Shown here piece after piece: positions 38,269 through 47,382 of a stretch of 64,000 bases of DNA. Each line of letters begins with the position of its first letter. Positions within the stretch are counted from its first letter, which is position 1. Made by a program: the position numbers and the translations under genes. Below the pieces are notes generated by a model. It searched no databases. It was given only the letters and a program-made list of their open reading frames with translations, and was not told the DNA's origin. The stretch covers positions 1,116,001-1,180,000 of the forward strand of contig NZ_CP058557.1 in NCBI RefSeq assembly GCF_018141165.1. Reading direction: 5' to 3'. Origin of the DNA: Alkaliphilus sp. B6464. GTDB taxonomy: Bacteria > Bacillota > Clostridia > Peptostreptococcales > Natronincolaceae.

Positions 38269-39444
38269 ATGAAGTTTGCAAAAAGAATGGATTATTTGAA
38301 AGCATCAGAAATTAGAGAGCTACTAAAGCTTGCAGAAAAACCAGAAGTTATTTCTTTTGCTGGAGGGCTTCCTGCACCAGAGCTATTCCCTACAGAAGAA
38401 TTAGTTAAAGTTTCAGAAGCTGTATTAAGAGAATCAGGTAGACAAGCTCTTCAATACGGACCAACAGATGGATTTACACCACTTAGAGAAAAAATTGCAA
38501 AAAGAATGGAGAAGTTTGGATTTAAAACTGCTGTAGAGAACATTTTAATTACAAGTGGATCTCAACAAGGTTTAGACTTCTCTGCTAGAGTTTTCTTAAA
38601 TGAAGGTGACATAGTAATTTGTGAAAGTCCAAGCTACTTAGGTGCTATTAATGCATTCAAAGCTTCTATGCCTGAGTTTGTTGAAATTGCAACAGATGCA
38701 GAAGGTATGATTATGGAAGATCTAGAAGAAGTTTTAAAAACTAGAGAAAATGTTAAAATGATCTATGTTATTCCGGATTTCCAAAATCCATCAGGAAAAA
38801 CATGGTCTATTGAAAGACGTAAAAGATTAATCGAACTTGCTAATGAATACGATTTACCAATTATAGAAGATAACCCATACGGAGATCTTAGATTTGAAGG
38901 AGAAATTCCTCCATCACTTAAAGCTTTTGATACAGAAGGACGTGTTATTTTCTTAGGAACATTCTCTAAAACATTCTGTCCTGGTATGAGAATCGGCTGG
39001 GTAATTGCAGATGCTCCAATTCTTCAAAAATATAACTTCATTAAACAAGGAGCAGACCTACAATCTAGTACAATTGCCCAAAGAGAAATGGACAAGTTCT
39101 TAGAAATGTATGATCTTGATGCTCACATTGAAAACCTTATAAAAGTATATAGAAGCCGTAGAGATGTTATGATGGAAGCTATTAAAGAGCATTTCCCAAG
39201 CAACGTAAGCTACACATATCCTGAAGGAGGACTATTTACATGGGTGGTTCTTCCAGAAAATATTAGTGCAAGAGACGTAATGCCAAAAGCATTAGAGCAA
39301 AACGTAGCCTTCGTTCCAGGAGGATCGTTCTTCCCTAATGGTGGACATGAAAATACATTTAGATTAAACTATTCAAATATGCCTGAAGATAAAATTAAAG
39401 AAGGTATTGCAAGATTAGGAAAAGTATTAAAAGAAATGATGTAA
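38269..39444 (+). CDS. PLP-dependent aminotransferase (2-aminoadipate / aromatic type)
   Basis: 391 residues, fold type I aminotransferase. Seen: the N-terminal ISFAGGLPAPELFPTEELVK, YGPTDGFTPLREKIA, the ITSGSQQGLDF loop, YVIPDFQNPSGKTWSIERR, the PLP-lysine segment FLGTFSKTFCPGMRIGW, and C-terminal FRLNYSNMPEDKI with the carboxylate-binding Arg. This matches the MocR-like/LysN-type subgroup acting on long or aromatic amino acids; the exact substrate is open. ATG 38269 follows ATGGAGGGATTTTTCA. It has its own terminator, so it is separate from prdR, though Stickland metabolism may unite them. Confidence 0.9.
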   Translation: MKFAKRMDYLKASEIRELLKLAEKPEVISFAGGLPAPELFPTEELVKVSEAVLRESGRQALQYGPTDGFTPLREKIAKRMEKFGFKTAVENILITSGSQQGLDFSARVFLNEGDIVICESPSYLGAINAFKASMPEFVEIATDAEGMIMEDLEEVLKTRENVKMIYVIPDFQNPSGKTWSIERRKRLIELANEYDLPIIEDNPYGDLRFEGEIPPSLKAFDTEGRVIFLGTFSKTFCPGMRIGWVIADAPILQKYNFIKQGADLQSSTIAQREMDKFLEMYDLDAHIENLIKVYRSRRDVMMEAIKEHFPSNVSYTYPEGGLFTWVVLPENISARDVMPKALEQNVAFVPGGSFFPNGGHENTFRLNYSNMPEDKIKEGIARLGKVLKEMM

Positions 39445-39454
39445 TTAATAAATC

Positions 39455-39483
39455 GAGAGTGGCCATTTGGCCACTCTCTTTTC
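39455..39483 (+). terminator. Terminator after the aminotransferase
   Basis: GAGAGTGGCC-ATTT-GGCCACTCTC followed by TTTTC. Confidence 0.93.
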
Positions 39484-39715
39484 ATTGTAAGGGGGAGATT
39501 GGGATGAATAAAATGTTATATTGTGGGGGCTATCTTAGTTATAGGATTGCCAGTAATTTTATATTATATACATGAGAAATAAAATATTTTTACTAGCATT
39601 CAATAATAAATAAAAGATATGTGTATTGAATACCAGCCAAATGATATAATAATATATTAATGTATCAATATAATTTGTTGATTATTTAACAATATTATTA
39701 AGGAGAAGAGATAGT

Positions 39716-41473
39716 ATGTTCCTAGAAGTGCTTAACAATATGAAAATTAAAGATGTTATGGATACTAAAATAGTTACAATTACTAAGGATGCTACTTTAA
39801 GACAGGGCATTGAGATAATGCTTCAATATAATAAAGGAGATGTTATCGTTCTTGATAATACAAACAAATTGTTTGGTATCCTAACTATGACCGATATATC
39901 GTTAATTGGAGGAGCTTTTTTCAGCAAAAACAAGCTAGACCGACCAATAGGATTATACTGTAATCGAGATATTATATGGACCACCATAGAAGAAAATGCA
40001 ATTTCCACAAAAGAATTGATGAAGGAAAAAGGCATAGGAAGATTACCAGTAGTTAAAGATCACAAGGTAATAGGTATTGTTAGAATTAGGGACTTGCTAG
40101 ATAAAGTATATTCAAAAATAGATAAAACTATGGAAACCTTTGGCTATATACTAAACGGTATTCATGAGGCTGTATGTGTAGTGGATCAATATGGAAAAGT
40201 AATTTTTTGGTCTAAGAGCTCTGAGTTATTATATGGTATAAAATCTGAGGATATAATTAATAAAGAGATTAGTGAATATTTCCCAAAGGCCTTATTATTA
40301 GAGGCATTAAAAAATAGGAAATCAATAACTAGTATATATCATATGCCGAGGGAAGAAAGTCATGTATTTTTAAGTGCAGAGCCACTTTATATTGATAATG
40401 AGTTTGTTGGTGCTGTTTCAACAGACAGAGATATAACAGAGGTAATGAATCTTTCTGTGGAGCTTGAGAAAACTAAAGAAAGGCTGGATTTGCTACAGGA
40501 AGAAATGAAAAAAATTACAATGGATAAGTACTCTTTTGGTCAAATATTAGGTAAAAGTGAAATTATTATAGATAGAATTAACAAGGCGAAAAAGGTAGCA
40601 AGAACAAGTAGCAATGTATTAATTAGTGGTGAAAGTGGTACCGGTAAAGAGGTTTTTGCCAGAGCCTTGCATCAAGAAAGTGGAAGGAAGGGCGATTTTG
40701 TTGCAATTAATTGTAGTGCTATCCCAGAATCATTATTCGAGAGCGAAATGTTTGGCTATGAAGGAGGAGCATTTACAGGGGCTTTAAAAAATGGAAAGAT
40801 GGGGAAAATAGAACTAGCTAATAAAGGAACTTTATTTCTGGATGAAATAGGTGATATGCCTTTTCATATGCAGGCGAAAATGCTGAGAGTTTTACAGGAA
40901 AGACAGATCGTTAGAATTGGCTCTGATAAGACTATAGATGTTGATGTTAGAATTATATCCGCTACTCATCATGATCTGAGAAAATTAGTTAATGAAGGGG
41001 AGTTCAGAGAAGATTTATTTTATAGATTAAATGTCGTCAATATAGAATTACCAAGCCTAAGAGAAAGAAAAGAAGATATACCTATATTGATAACGCAATT
41101 TATAAAAGAATTTTGCCAAGAAAACAATCTTAACCATCCAATTATAACTCCAGAAGTTTTAAGAATACTAATAAACTATAGTTGGCAAGGAAATATTAGA
41201 GAGTTAAAAAATACAATAGAGCATTTGTTGGTATTTTCTCAAGAAGGTGAAATTAAAATTAGTAGTATACCTGAGCACATTTTGAGTAAACGGGCAGTAG
41301 ACGATTTATATAATGAAAATTTTGATTTGCAAAAAAACGTTGAGCGAATAGAATATGAAACTATTAAAAAGGTAATGAATATGGTAGGAAATAATAAAAG
41401 TAAAGCTGCAAATATTTTAAATATACCAAGAAGTACTTTATATTATAAGATGAATTATTATAATATGGACTAA
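39716..41473 (+). CDS. prdR: Sigma-54-dependent activator of proline reductase genes
   Basis: 585 residues. Order: a pair of CBS domains (about 10-125; MKIKDVMDTKIVTITKDATL and TKELMKEKGIGRLPVV), PAS (about 140-245), AAA+ sigma-54 domain (about 275-505) with Walker A GESGTGKE and GAFTGA, then a Fis-type helix-turn-helix (KSKAANILNIPRSTLYYKMN). The CBS-PAS-AAA-HTH layout and the position before prdC match PrdR, which activates prd genes in response to proline. The start ATG follows AAGGAGAAGAGATAGT. It ends at its own terminator; the prdC promoter region follows. Confidence 0.93.
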   Translation: MFLEVLNNMKIKDVMDTKIVTITKDATLRQGIEIMLQYNKGDVIVLDNTNKLFGILTMTDISLIGGAFFSKNKLDRPIGLYCNRDIIWTTIEENAISTKELMKEKGIGRLPVVKDHKVIGIVRIRDLLDKVYSKIDKTMETFGYILNGIHEAVCVVDQYGKVIFWSKSSELLYGIKSEDIINKEISEYFPKALLLEALKNRKSITSIYHMPREESHVFLSAEPLYIDNEFVGAVSTDRDITEVMNLSVELEKTKERLDLLQEEMKKITMDKYSFGQILGKSEIIIDRINKAKKVARTSSNVLISGESGTGKEVFARALHQESGRKGDFVAINCSAIPESLFESEMFGYEGGAFTGALKNGKMGKIELANKGTLFLDEIGDMPFHMQAKMLRVLQERQIVRIGSDKTIDVDVRIISATHHDLRKLVNEGEFREDLFYRLNVVNIELPSLRERKEDIPILITQFIKEFCQENNLNHPIITPEVLRILINYSWQGNIRELKNTIEHLLVFSQEGEIKISSIPEHILSKRAVDDLYNENFDLQKNVERIEYETIKKVMNMVGNNKSKAANILNIPRSTLYYKMNYYNMD

Positions 41474-41497
41474 TTTAAGTATGATAAAGAAACTTGA

Positions 41498-41531
41498 TTT
41501 AGCTAGAGTTAAACTCTAGCTAAATTTTTTT
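41498..41531 (+). terminator. Terminator of prdR
   Basis: TTTAGCTAGAGTT-AA-ACTCTAGCTAAA then TTTTTT. Confidence 0.93.
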
Positions 41532-41568
41532 GAGTACCTGAAAGCTTATAATAAATTTATTTTTTTAT

Positions 41569-41590
41569 AACTGTCAACTAGCTGACAGTT
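41569..41590. promoter_or_regulatory. Candidate PrdR activator site 1
   Basis: AACTGTCA-N6-TGACAGTT, perfect 8-bp arms. It shares TGTCA-N6-TGACA with site 2, 102 bases away, and lies about 250 bases upstream of the sigma-54 promoter. It is followed by a T-rich run and could be mistaken for a terminator, but a strong one already precedes it. Confidence 0.65.
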
Positions 41591-41673
41591 TTGTTTTTTT
41601 TGTATATAAGATAGCATACATCAACATTATTCGACAAAAAATTATCAAAAATAACTGAATTATTATACAAAAG

Positions 41674-41689
41674 TGTCAGTACACTGACA
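41674..41689. promoter_or_regulatory. Candidate PrdR activator site 2
   Basis: TGTCAGT-AC-ACTGACA, 7-bp arms, again TGTCA-N6-TGACA. It sits about 150 bases before the -24/-12 promoter, a typical enhancer distance. Confidence 0.68.
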
Positions 41690-41831
41690 TTTTCGTAGCT
41701 TTAATAATAATAGATTCCAAAAAAAATCTAACATAATCGCTCGTGTAAAATAAATTTTTTAAATTTTAATAGTTGAAATATCAATATATGTAACGAGTTC
41801 TATAGAAAAATTAAATAATGTTTATTTTAAT

Positions 41832-41847
41832 TGGCACGCCTATTGCT
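41832..41847 (+). promoter_or_regulatory. Sigma-54 (-24/-12) promoter of the prd operon
   Basis: TGGCAC-GCCTA-TTGCT, a full match to the consensus TGGCAC-N5-TTGCW, 33 bases before the prdC start. It requires an activator such as PrdR. Confidence 0.95.
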
Positions 41848-41879
41848 CTATATAAGTGTAACAAAAGGAGGTGATAAGA

Positions 41880-43154
41880 ATGTTTATTAAAATACCATTG
41901 AAACAACATGTTGGCGCCCACTGCAAAGCAATTGTAAAACTAGATGAGGAAGTTAAAAAGGGACAATTGCTAGCTACACCAGATGGATTAGGGGCTAATA
42001 TTCATTCGAGTGTATATGGAATTGTTAAGGAAATAACCAATAATGATATAACCATTGAAGTCAATATAAATCAGCCAGAGGAATATGTAAGGATTAAAGA
42101 AACCAGTAACTATCTAGAGGCTATAGAAGAAGCAGGGGTTGTTGGAGCAGGAGGCGCTGGGTTTCCAGCCCATATTAAATTAAATGTAGACCTAAATGGC
42201 GGTTATGTAATAGTCAATGCCGCTGAATGTGAACCTATATTAAGTCACAACATACTTGTATTAGAAGAGCAGCCTGAATTAATTTTGAGGGGCTTAAAAT
42301 ATGCAATGGAAATCACTAATGCTGCTAAGGGATATATTGCCATTAAACCTAAGCATAAAAAGGCAATTATTGCTCTAGGAAAGGCTTGTAAAAATGAGTC
42401 AAATATAGAGGTAAAGTTTTTACCAGATATGTATCCTGCAGGAGATGAGAGGGTTATTGTAAGAGAATTGTTAGAAGTGGAGCTAAAACCAGGACAATTA
42501 CCATCAGAGGCTAACGCTGTAATTTCAAATGTTGAAACTATAAAAAATATTTGTTTGGCTATTGAAGAAAGAAGACCAGTAATTACAAAGGATATAACTG
42601 TAGGCGGACGTGTTGCAGAATCTAAAGTATTCTTAGATGCATCTATTGGTTATCCGATATCCCACTTCATAGAAAAATGTGGTGGATATAATGAGCCTTA
42701 CGGTGAGATTGTGCTTGGTGGACCTTTTACAGGAAAAAAGGGCGAAGAGGAAACCTCTATTACTAAGATTACTGGAGGAATTTTAATAGCGATGCCTTTT
42801 CCTCAGGAAAAAAGAAAAGCAGGGGTTATAGCTTGTGAGTGTGGTGCACAGGAGGAAAGACTTAGGGAAATTGCTGCGGGAATGGGCACTGTTGTTGTGG
42901 CAGAAGTTAAATGTAAGAGAATGACAGAAACCAATGGTAGATATAGATGTGATTTGCCAGGTGTATGCCCTGGCCAAGCTGAGAAGGTACTGGCTCTAAA
43001 AAAACAAGGAGCTGAAGTGATTATTACTGGAACTTGTGAGGACTGAACTAACACAGTCATGCAGACGGCTCCTAGGTTAGGAGTACCAGTATATCATAGT
43101 ACAGACCATGTTTTAAGGGCATCAGGACATAAATTATATAGGAAAAGACAATAA
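41880..43154 (+). CDS. prdC: PrdC, RnfC-like electron-transfer protein with selenocysteine
   Basis: 424 residues with UGA-encoded Sec at residue 389 (43044-43046), in GTCED-U-TNTVMQTAPR. Reading on reaches TAA at 43152. Seen: an RnfC-like fold with GVVGAGGAGFPAHIKL, VNAAECEPILSHN, PAGDERVIVRELL and a Cys-rich C-terminal part (ACECGAQEERL, VKCKRM, RCDLPGVCPGQ). PrdC is thought to pass electrons to the proline reductase PrdA/PrdB; known homologues carry Sec at this place. A conventional gene caller would stop at 43046. ATG 41880 follows AAAGGAGGTGATAAGA. First gene of the operon. Confidence 0.93.
43044..43084 (+). other. Candidate SECIS element of prdC
   Basis: After the UGA, CTCCTA-GGT-TAGGAG (43069-43083) forms a 6-bp stem with a three-base loop, about 22 bases downstream, within the range of bacterial SECIS hairpins. 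The loop sequence was not matched to a known consensus. Confidence 0.5.
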
Positions 43155-43172
43155 GAAGGAGGTCTGTTTTAA

Positions 43173-45056
43173 ATGTCAATTTCACCAGAAACAGTAAAAA
43201 AACATGGTAATGATCCAGCAGTTTCTTGTTGTAGATTTGAAGCGGGTACAGTAGTTGGAGCTTCTAATTTAGAAGACCCTAATATTTTCCCAGATTTAGT
43301 TGATTCAGGATTGTTGGAAATGCCAGAAGATTGTTTGAAAATTAGTGAGGTAATTGGAGCGAAATTAATAAAAACCATTGATGCTTTAGTTCCCATGACA
43401 CCAGATTATTTGGAGGGTGTTAATAAAGAAACTAGTGTAGAGAAAGCTACAACATCTGTAGAAAAAGCAGAGTCTAAGAATGAAACCTTGAATAATCAAG
43501 TAGTAGATTCCAGTGTAGTGGCCAGCGGAGGAACAATCAAAATCCACATTGGAGAGGGAAAAAATATCAACTTAGAAATTCCTCTTTCATTAGGAGGAAT
43601 AACTACTTTAGCTAAGCCAGAGCCTTCAAGAGAAGTAGGCTTAGATACAAAAGAAGAGATAGTAGAACTTAAAAAAGAGACTAATGTTTTAGAAGCAAAA
43701 GAAATAAGGAGATTAACTAAAAAGCACTTTAACATTGAAAAAGTAGAGTTTGGAAAAGAAACAAGAATAGAAGGTACTACTCTATATATTAGAGAGGATA
43801 TTTGCAAGGATGCATTAAAGGCAGACAAGCTAGTAACTGATATTAAACTAGATATTATTACTCCTGATAGATATAAGGAATACAGTGAAACCATTATGGA
43901 TGTTCAACCTATTGCTACTAAAGAAGAAGGTAAATTAGGAATCGGTACTACAAGAGTATTAGATGGTGTAATAGTGATGGTTACTGGAACCGACGAAAAT
44001 GGAGTACAAATTGGAGAATTTGGTTCTTCTGAGGGAGTTTTAGAAACAAATATTATGTGGGGTAGACCAGGTGCTCCTGATAAAGGTGACATATTTATTA
44101 AAACCCAAGTAACTATTAAGGCTGGTACTAATATGGAAAGACCAGGCCCACTTGCAGCCCATAAGGCTTCAGATTATATAACACAGGAAATAAGAGAAGC
44201 AATTAAAAAGTTAGATGAAAGTCTTGTAACTAATACAGAGGAATTGGTGCAGTATAGAAGGCCTGGTAAGAAGAAGGTAGCAATTGTAAAAGAGATTATG
44301 GGACAGGGTGCAATGCATGACAACTTAATATTACCAGTGGAGCCAGTAGGTGTATTAGGTGGAAAGCCAAATGTTGACTTAGGTAATGTCCCAGTTGTTC
44401 TATCTCCTTTAGAAGTTTTGGATGGTAGTATCCACGCTTTAACTTGTATAGGACCTGCTTCTAAGGAAAACTCAAGGCATTATTGGAGAGAGCCTCTAGT
44501 AATTGAAGCAATGAATGATGAAGAAATAGATTTAGCAGCTGTTGTATTTGTAGGTTCTCCTCAAATTAACTCAGAGAAGTTTTATGTATCCGAAAGACTA
44601 GGTATGATAGTTGAATCTATGGATTTAGATGGTGTAATCATAACCACAGAAGGCTTTGGGAATAACCATATTGATTTTGCTAGTCATCATGAGCAAGTAG
44701 GACAAAGAGGAGTTCCTGTAGTTGGAATGACCTTTGCTGCAAATCAAGGGGCCTTGGTTGTTGGTAATGAGTATATGACCTATATGATTGATCTTAATAA
44801 ATCAAAACTAGGAATTGAAAACGAAATACTATCAAACAACACTTTATGTAAGGAAGATGCTGTAAGGGCACTAGCCATGTTAAAGGTAGCAATGGCCGGT
44901 GAAGATGTTAAAGAAGCAGAGAGAAAATGGAATTCCAACGTAAAGATTAACAATATAGAAATGCTTGAAAAAACCTATGGTTCGAAAGTTGAACTGGTTG
45001 AAAATGAACAAATACTTCCAAAGAGTAAGAAACGTTTAGAAATCTACGAAAAATAG
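43173..45056 (+). CDS. prdA: D-proline reductase proprotein PrdA
   Basis: 627 residues. Precursor of two subunits; family knowledge says it is cut before a cysteine that becomes a pyruvoyl group needed to bind D-proline. Here that residue is Cys425 (codon 44445-44447) in SIHALTCIGPASKENSRHYW. N-terminal half: SISPETVKKHGNDPAVSCCR, a variable charged linker (about 85-175), then the conserved PERYK-like and MERPGPLAAHKASDYITQEI region. C-terminal half: VVFVGSPQINSEKFYVSERL and ITTEGFGNNHIDFASHHEQV. The start ATG follows AAGAAGGAGGTCTGTTTTAA. Works with PrdB to reduce D-proline to 5-aminovalerate. Confidence 0.96.
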   Translation: MSISPETVKKHGNDPAVSCCRFEAGTVVGASNLEDPNIFPDLVDSGLLEMPEDCLKISEVIGAKLIKTIDALVPMTPDYLEGVNKETSVEKATTSVEKAESKNETLNNQVVDSSVVASGGTIKIHIGEGKNINLEIPLSLGGITTLAKPEPSREVGLDTKEEIVELKKETNVLEAKEIRRLTKKHFNIEKVEFGKETRIEGTTLYIREDICKDALKADKLVTDIKLDIITPDRYKEYSETIMDVQPIATKEEGKLGIGTTRVLDGVIVMVTGTDENGVQIGEFGSSEGVLETNIMWGRPGAPDKGDIFIKTQVTIKAGTNMERPGPLAAHKASDYITQEIREAIKKLDESLVTNTEELVQYRRPGKKKVAIVKEIMGQGAMHDNLILPVEPVGVLGGKPNVDLGNVPVVLSPLEVLDGSIHALTCIGPASKENSRHYWREPLVIEAMNDEEIDLAAVVFVGSPQINSEKFYVSERLGMIVESMDLDGVIITTEGFGNNHIDFASHHEQVGQRGVPVVGMTFAANQGALVVGNEYMTYMIDLNKSKLGIENEILSNNTLCKEDAVRALAMLKVAMAGEDVKEAERKWNSNVKINNIEMLEKTYGSKVELVENEQILPKSKKRLEIYEK

Positions 45057-45088
45057 TTTTAAAAGATTAAACAAAGGAGCTCAAATAT

Positions 45089-45373
45089 ATGGACAATTTG
45101 AAATATGGAAATAGACAGATATATATGGAAGGAATAATTGTTGAAATACAAGATGGAGCGGTATCCATAGATCTGAAGGGCAGATTAGGTTTTATGAAAA
45201 TTCCAAGAAGGATGCTAATTTCGAACCATGATATTAAAGTAGGCCAAGAAGTTGGTTTTATGATGAGCTATCCTGAAAGCTTGAGTGAAGAAATAAATAA
45301 AAAATATTTAGATACTATCAACCACAATAAAACAAAGAAGGAGGAGATATTAAATGAGTCTTTCAATAGTTAA
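45089..45373 (+). CDS. Small prd-cluster protein (CBO2795 / CD3243 type)
   Basis: 94 residues. Corresponds in place, between prdA and prdB, and in look to the small hypothetical protein kept in other clostridial prd clusters. The core reads RQIYMEGIIVEIQDGAVSID then KGRLGFMKIPRRMLISNHDI, a beta-rich barrel-like pattern similar in style to carbon-storage or OB/SH3 proteins. Function unknown; chaperoning or maturation of the reductase is a guess. Start ATG after AAAGGAGCTCAAATAT. The last 20 bases overlap prdB in another frame, so translation is coupled. Confidence 0.82.
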   Translation: MDNLKYGNRQIYMEGIIVEIQDGAVSIDLKGRLGFMKIPRRMLISNHDIKVGQEVGFMMSYPESLSEEINKKYLDTINHNKTKKEEILNESFNS

Positions 45374-46079
45374 AGGGCTACAGTCTGAAATATTTGTACC
45401 AATTACACCATCACCAGTTTGGACACCGGTACAAAAAGAGTTAAAAGATATGACAGTAGCACTTGCAACAGCAGCAGGTGTACATTTAAAATCTGATAAA
45501 AGATTTAATCTTGCAGGAGATTTTAGCTTTAGAGAAGTTCCAGTTAAAGCACTATCTAGTGATCTAATGGTATCCCACGGAGGATATGACAATGGTGATG
45601 TAAATAAGGACATAAACTGTATGTTTCCAATAGATCGTTTAAAGGAATTAGCTGAAGAAGGCTTCATTAAAGCCGCTGCACCAGTACATTTTGGATTTAT
45701 GGGTGGTGGCGGAGATCAGCAAAAATTCCAAGAGGAAACAGGTCCTGAAATAGCAAGAAAATTGAAAGAAGAGGGTGTAGATGCAGTTTTACTAACAGCT
45801 GGCTGAGGTACTTGTCATCGCTCTGCTGTAATCGTACAGAGAGCTATTGAGGAATCGGGGATTCCTACAATTATTATAGCAGCTTTACCACCAGTAGTAA
45901 GGCAAAATGGTACACCTAGGGCCGTAGCACCGCTTGTGCCAATGGGAGCAAACGCTGGAGCACCAAATGATAAGGCAATGCAAACTGCAATAGTTAGAGA
46001 TTCATTAAAGCAGCTAGTAGAAATTTCATCTGTAGGTCAAATAGTCCAGTTACCATATGAATATACAGCCAAAGTTTAA
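45354..46079 (+). CDS. prdB: D-proline reductase selenoprotein subunit PrdB
   Basis: 241 residues with Sec at position 151 (UGA 45804-45806) in VDAVLLTAG-U-GTCHRSAV. The frame continues to TAA at 46077. The Sec is the catalytic nucleophile that attacks the alpha-carbon of pyruvoyl-bound D-proline, followed by Cys for release. Seen also: the N-terminal LQSEIFVPITPSPVWTPVQK, SHGGYDNGDVNKDINCMFPI, and the C-terminal AALPPVVRQNGTPRAVAPLV with NAGAPND. The length matches known PrdB. Conventional annotation would truncate it at 45806. ATG after AAGAAGGAGGAGATATTAA. Confidence 0.95.
45804..45850 (+). other. Candidate SECIS element of prdB
   Basis: CTCTG (45821-45825) pairs with CAGAG (45837-45841) around an 11-base loop about 15-30 bases after the UGA, with possible extension by GC/GC next to the stem. 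This suits SelB recruitment. Confidence 0.5.
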
Positions 46080-46090
46080 AAAATATAAAC

Positions 46091-46109
46091 CCACTCCTTT
46101 ATGGAGTGG
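46091..46109 (+). promoter_or_regulatory. Hairpin between prdB and prdD
   Basis: CCACTCC-TTTAT-GGAGTGG, 7 bp, without a U-run. Probably an RNA processing or 3'-end stabilising site that keeps prdA/prdB message more abundant than the distal genes. Confidence 0.6.
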
Positions 46110-46135
46110 AGCTCCCAAAATAAGAAGGTGATCTA

Positions 46136-46897
46136 GTGGAAAATGAAATTCTTTTAAGAAGATTAGTAATTAAATCCTTCCATATAGATAAGGTGTTATT
46201 CGGAGATAGGAATAGTATTGAAAACGGAACTTTAGCAATTAGCAAGGAAATTATGGATTTAATCTTAGAAAATGAAGAAACCATTGATTCAATAAATATC
46301 AATTTAATATCTCCTGAGGATCACAATATGTGGGTTAACAGCATAATGGACATTATACCTATTTCAACTAAGGCCTTAGGCCAGTTAGGAGAAGGTATAA
46401 CCCATACTTTAACTGGAGCATATGTTATGTTAACAGGTATGAGTAAGGATGGTTTTCAGATGGCCGAGTTTGGCTCGTCGGAAGGGATATTAAAAGAAAC
46501 CATGGTTTTGGGAAGGGCCGGTACACCAAGCAACACCGATTTCATAATAAACTTTGACGTAATATTTAAAAGGGGCTACCCCTTTGATAGAAGTTTACCC
46601 TTGGCAGCCCATAGAAGTTGTGACAAGTTTATGCAAGATATTAGACAGGTACTAAAGAATATTGATGGACGCCAGGCGGCTGAAGTTAGGGAATATTACG
46701 ACAAAATAAGACCGGGTAAGAAAAAAGTAGTAATAATAAAGCAAATTGCAGGACAGGGCGCTATGTATGATAATCAGTTATTTCCTAAGGAGCCCAGTGG
46801 ATTTGTTGGAGGTAGATCCATAATAGATATAGGAAATGTACCTATTATAGTTACTCCTAATGAATACAGAGATGGTGTACTGCGAGCTATGACTTAA
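46136..46897 (+). CDS. prdD: PrdD, proline reductase-associated protein (PrdA N-terminal-part paralogue)
   Basis: 253 residues. Resembles the central part of PrdA before its cleavage site: LRRLVIKSFHIDKVLFGDRN parallels PrdA IRRLTKKHFNIEKVEFGKET; MSKDGFQMAEFGSSEGILKE parallels DENGVQIGEFGSSEGVLETN; and GKKKVVIIKQIAGQGAMYDN parallels GKKKVAIVKEIMGQGAMHDN. It ends VLRAMT, just where PrdA has IHALT before Cys425. Start GTG after AAGAAGGTGATCTA. The role is unclear; it may form a complex with PrdE or act on the reductase. Confidence 0.9.
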   Translation: MENEILLRRLVIKSFHIDKVLFGDRNSIENGTLAISKEIMDLILENEETIDSININLISPEDHNMWVNSIMDIIPISTKALGQLGEGITHTLTGAYVMLTGMSKDGFQMAEFGSSEGILKETMVLGRAGTPSNTDFIINFDVIFKRGYPFDRSLPLAAHRSCDKFMQDIRQVLKNIDGRQAAEVREYYDKIRPGKKKVVIIKQIAGQGAMYDNQLFPKEPSGFVGGRSIIDIGNVPIIVTPNEYRDGVLRAMT

Positions 46898-46911
46898 GGT
46901 GGTGATTATTA

Positions 46912-47382
46912 ATGGGAATTGGGCCATCAACTAAAGAAACTACACTTCATCATTTTAGAGATCCACTCCTTAATATTGTATCTGGGGATGAAGACTTAGA
47001 CCTTTTGGGAATTATCTTTGTGGGAACCCCTCAAGATAATAATGATAAACACTTTGTGGGACAAAGAACAGCGGCAATGGCGGAAATGATGAGGGCTGAT
47101 GGAGTTATTATATCTGTTGATGGATGGGGAAACTCTCATGTGGACTATGCTAACACCATAGCGGAAATAGGACAAAGAGGTATTCCAGTTGTTGGTCTTA
47201 GCTTTATAGGGAAGCAGGCCAAGTTTGTAGTAAAAAATAAGTATATGGATACAATAGTTGATTTCAATAAATCTATAGAAGGAATTGAAACGGAAGTAGT
47301 CGGAGAGAACAATGTAATTGAGTTAGATGCCAAAAAGGTACTAGCATTACTAAAGTTGAAGATGAAAAAGGAGGATAAGTAA
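46912..47382 (+). CDS. prdE: PrdE, proline reductase-associated protein (PrdA C-terminal-part paralogue)
   Basis: 156 residues. Begins MGIGPSTKETTLHHFRDPLL, parallel to PrdA CIGPASKENSRHYWREPLV right after its cleavage point, and continues VDGWGNSHVDYANTIAEIGQ parallel to TEGFGNNHIDFASHHEQVGQ. The pyruvoyl-forming Cys is Gly here, so this copy cannot make a pyruvoyl group. It starts 14 bases after prdD with AAGGTGGTGATTATTA before the ATG. PrdD and PrdE thus look like the two halves of an ancestral PrdA duplicate. Confidence 0.9.
   Translation: MGIGPSTKETTLHHFRDPLLNIVSGDEDLDLLGIIFVGTPQDNNDKHFVGQRTAAMAEMMRADGVIISVDGWGNSHVDYANTIAEIGQRGIPVVGLSFIGKQAKFVVKNKYMDTIVDFNKSIEGIETEVVGENNVIELDAKKVLALLKLKMKKEDK

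Noticed and set aside
39504-39581. Tiny membrane peptide frame after the aminotransferase (IVGAILVIGLPVILYYIHEK)
   Set aside because: A good ribosome site and ATG at 39504 exist, but the hydrophobic frame is offset by one base from that ATG. It would need a frameshift near the GGGGG run at 39522; too short to call, though a sequencing error is possible.
46898-46911. Frameshift joining prdD and prdE into one PrdA-like gene
   Set aside because: prdE has its own ribosome site and ATG, prdD ends at the expected PrdA cleavage point, and separate prdD and prdE genes occur in other clostridial clusters.
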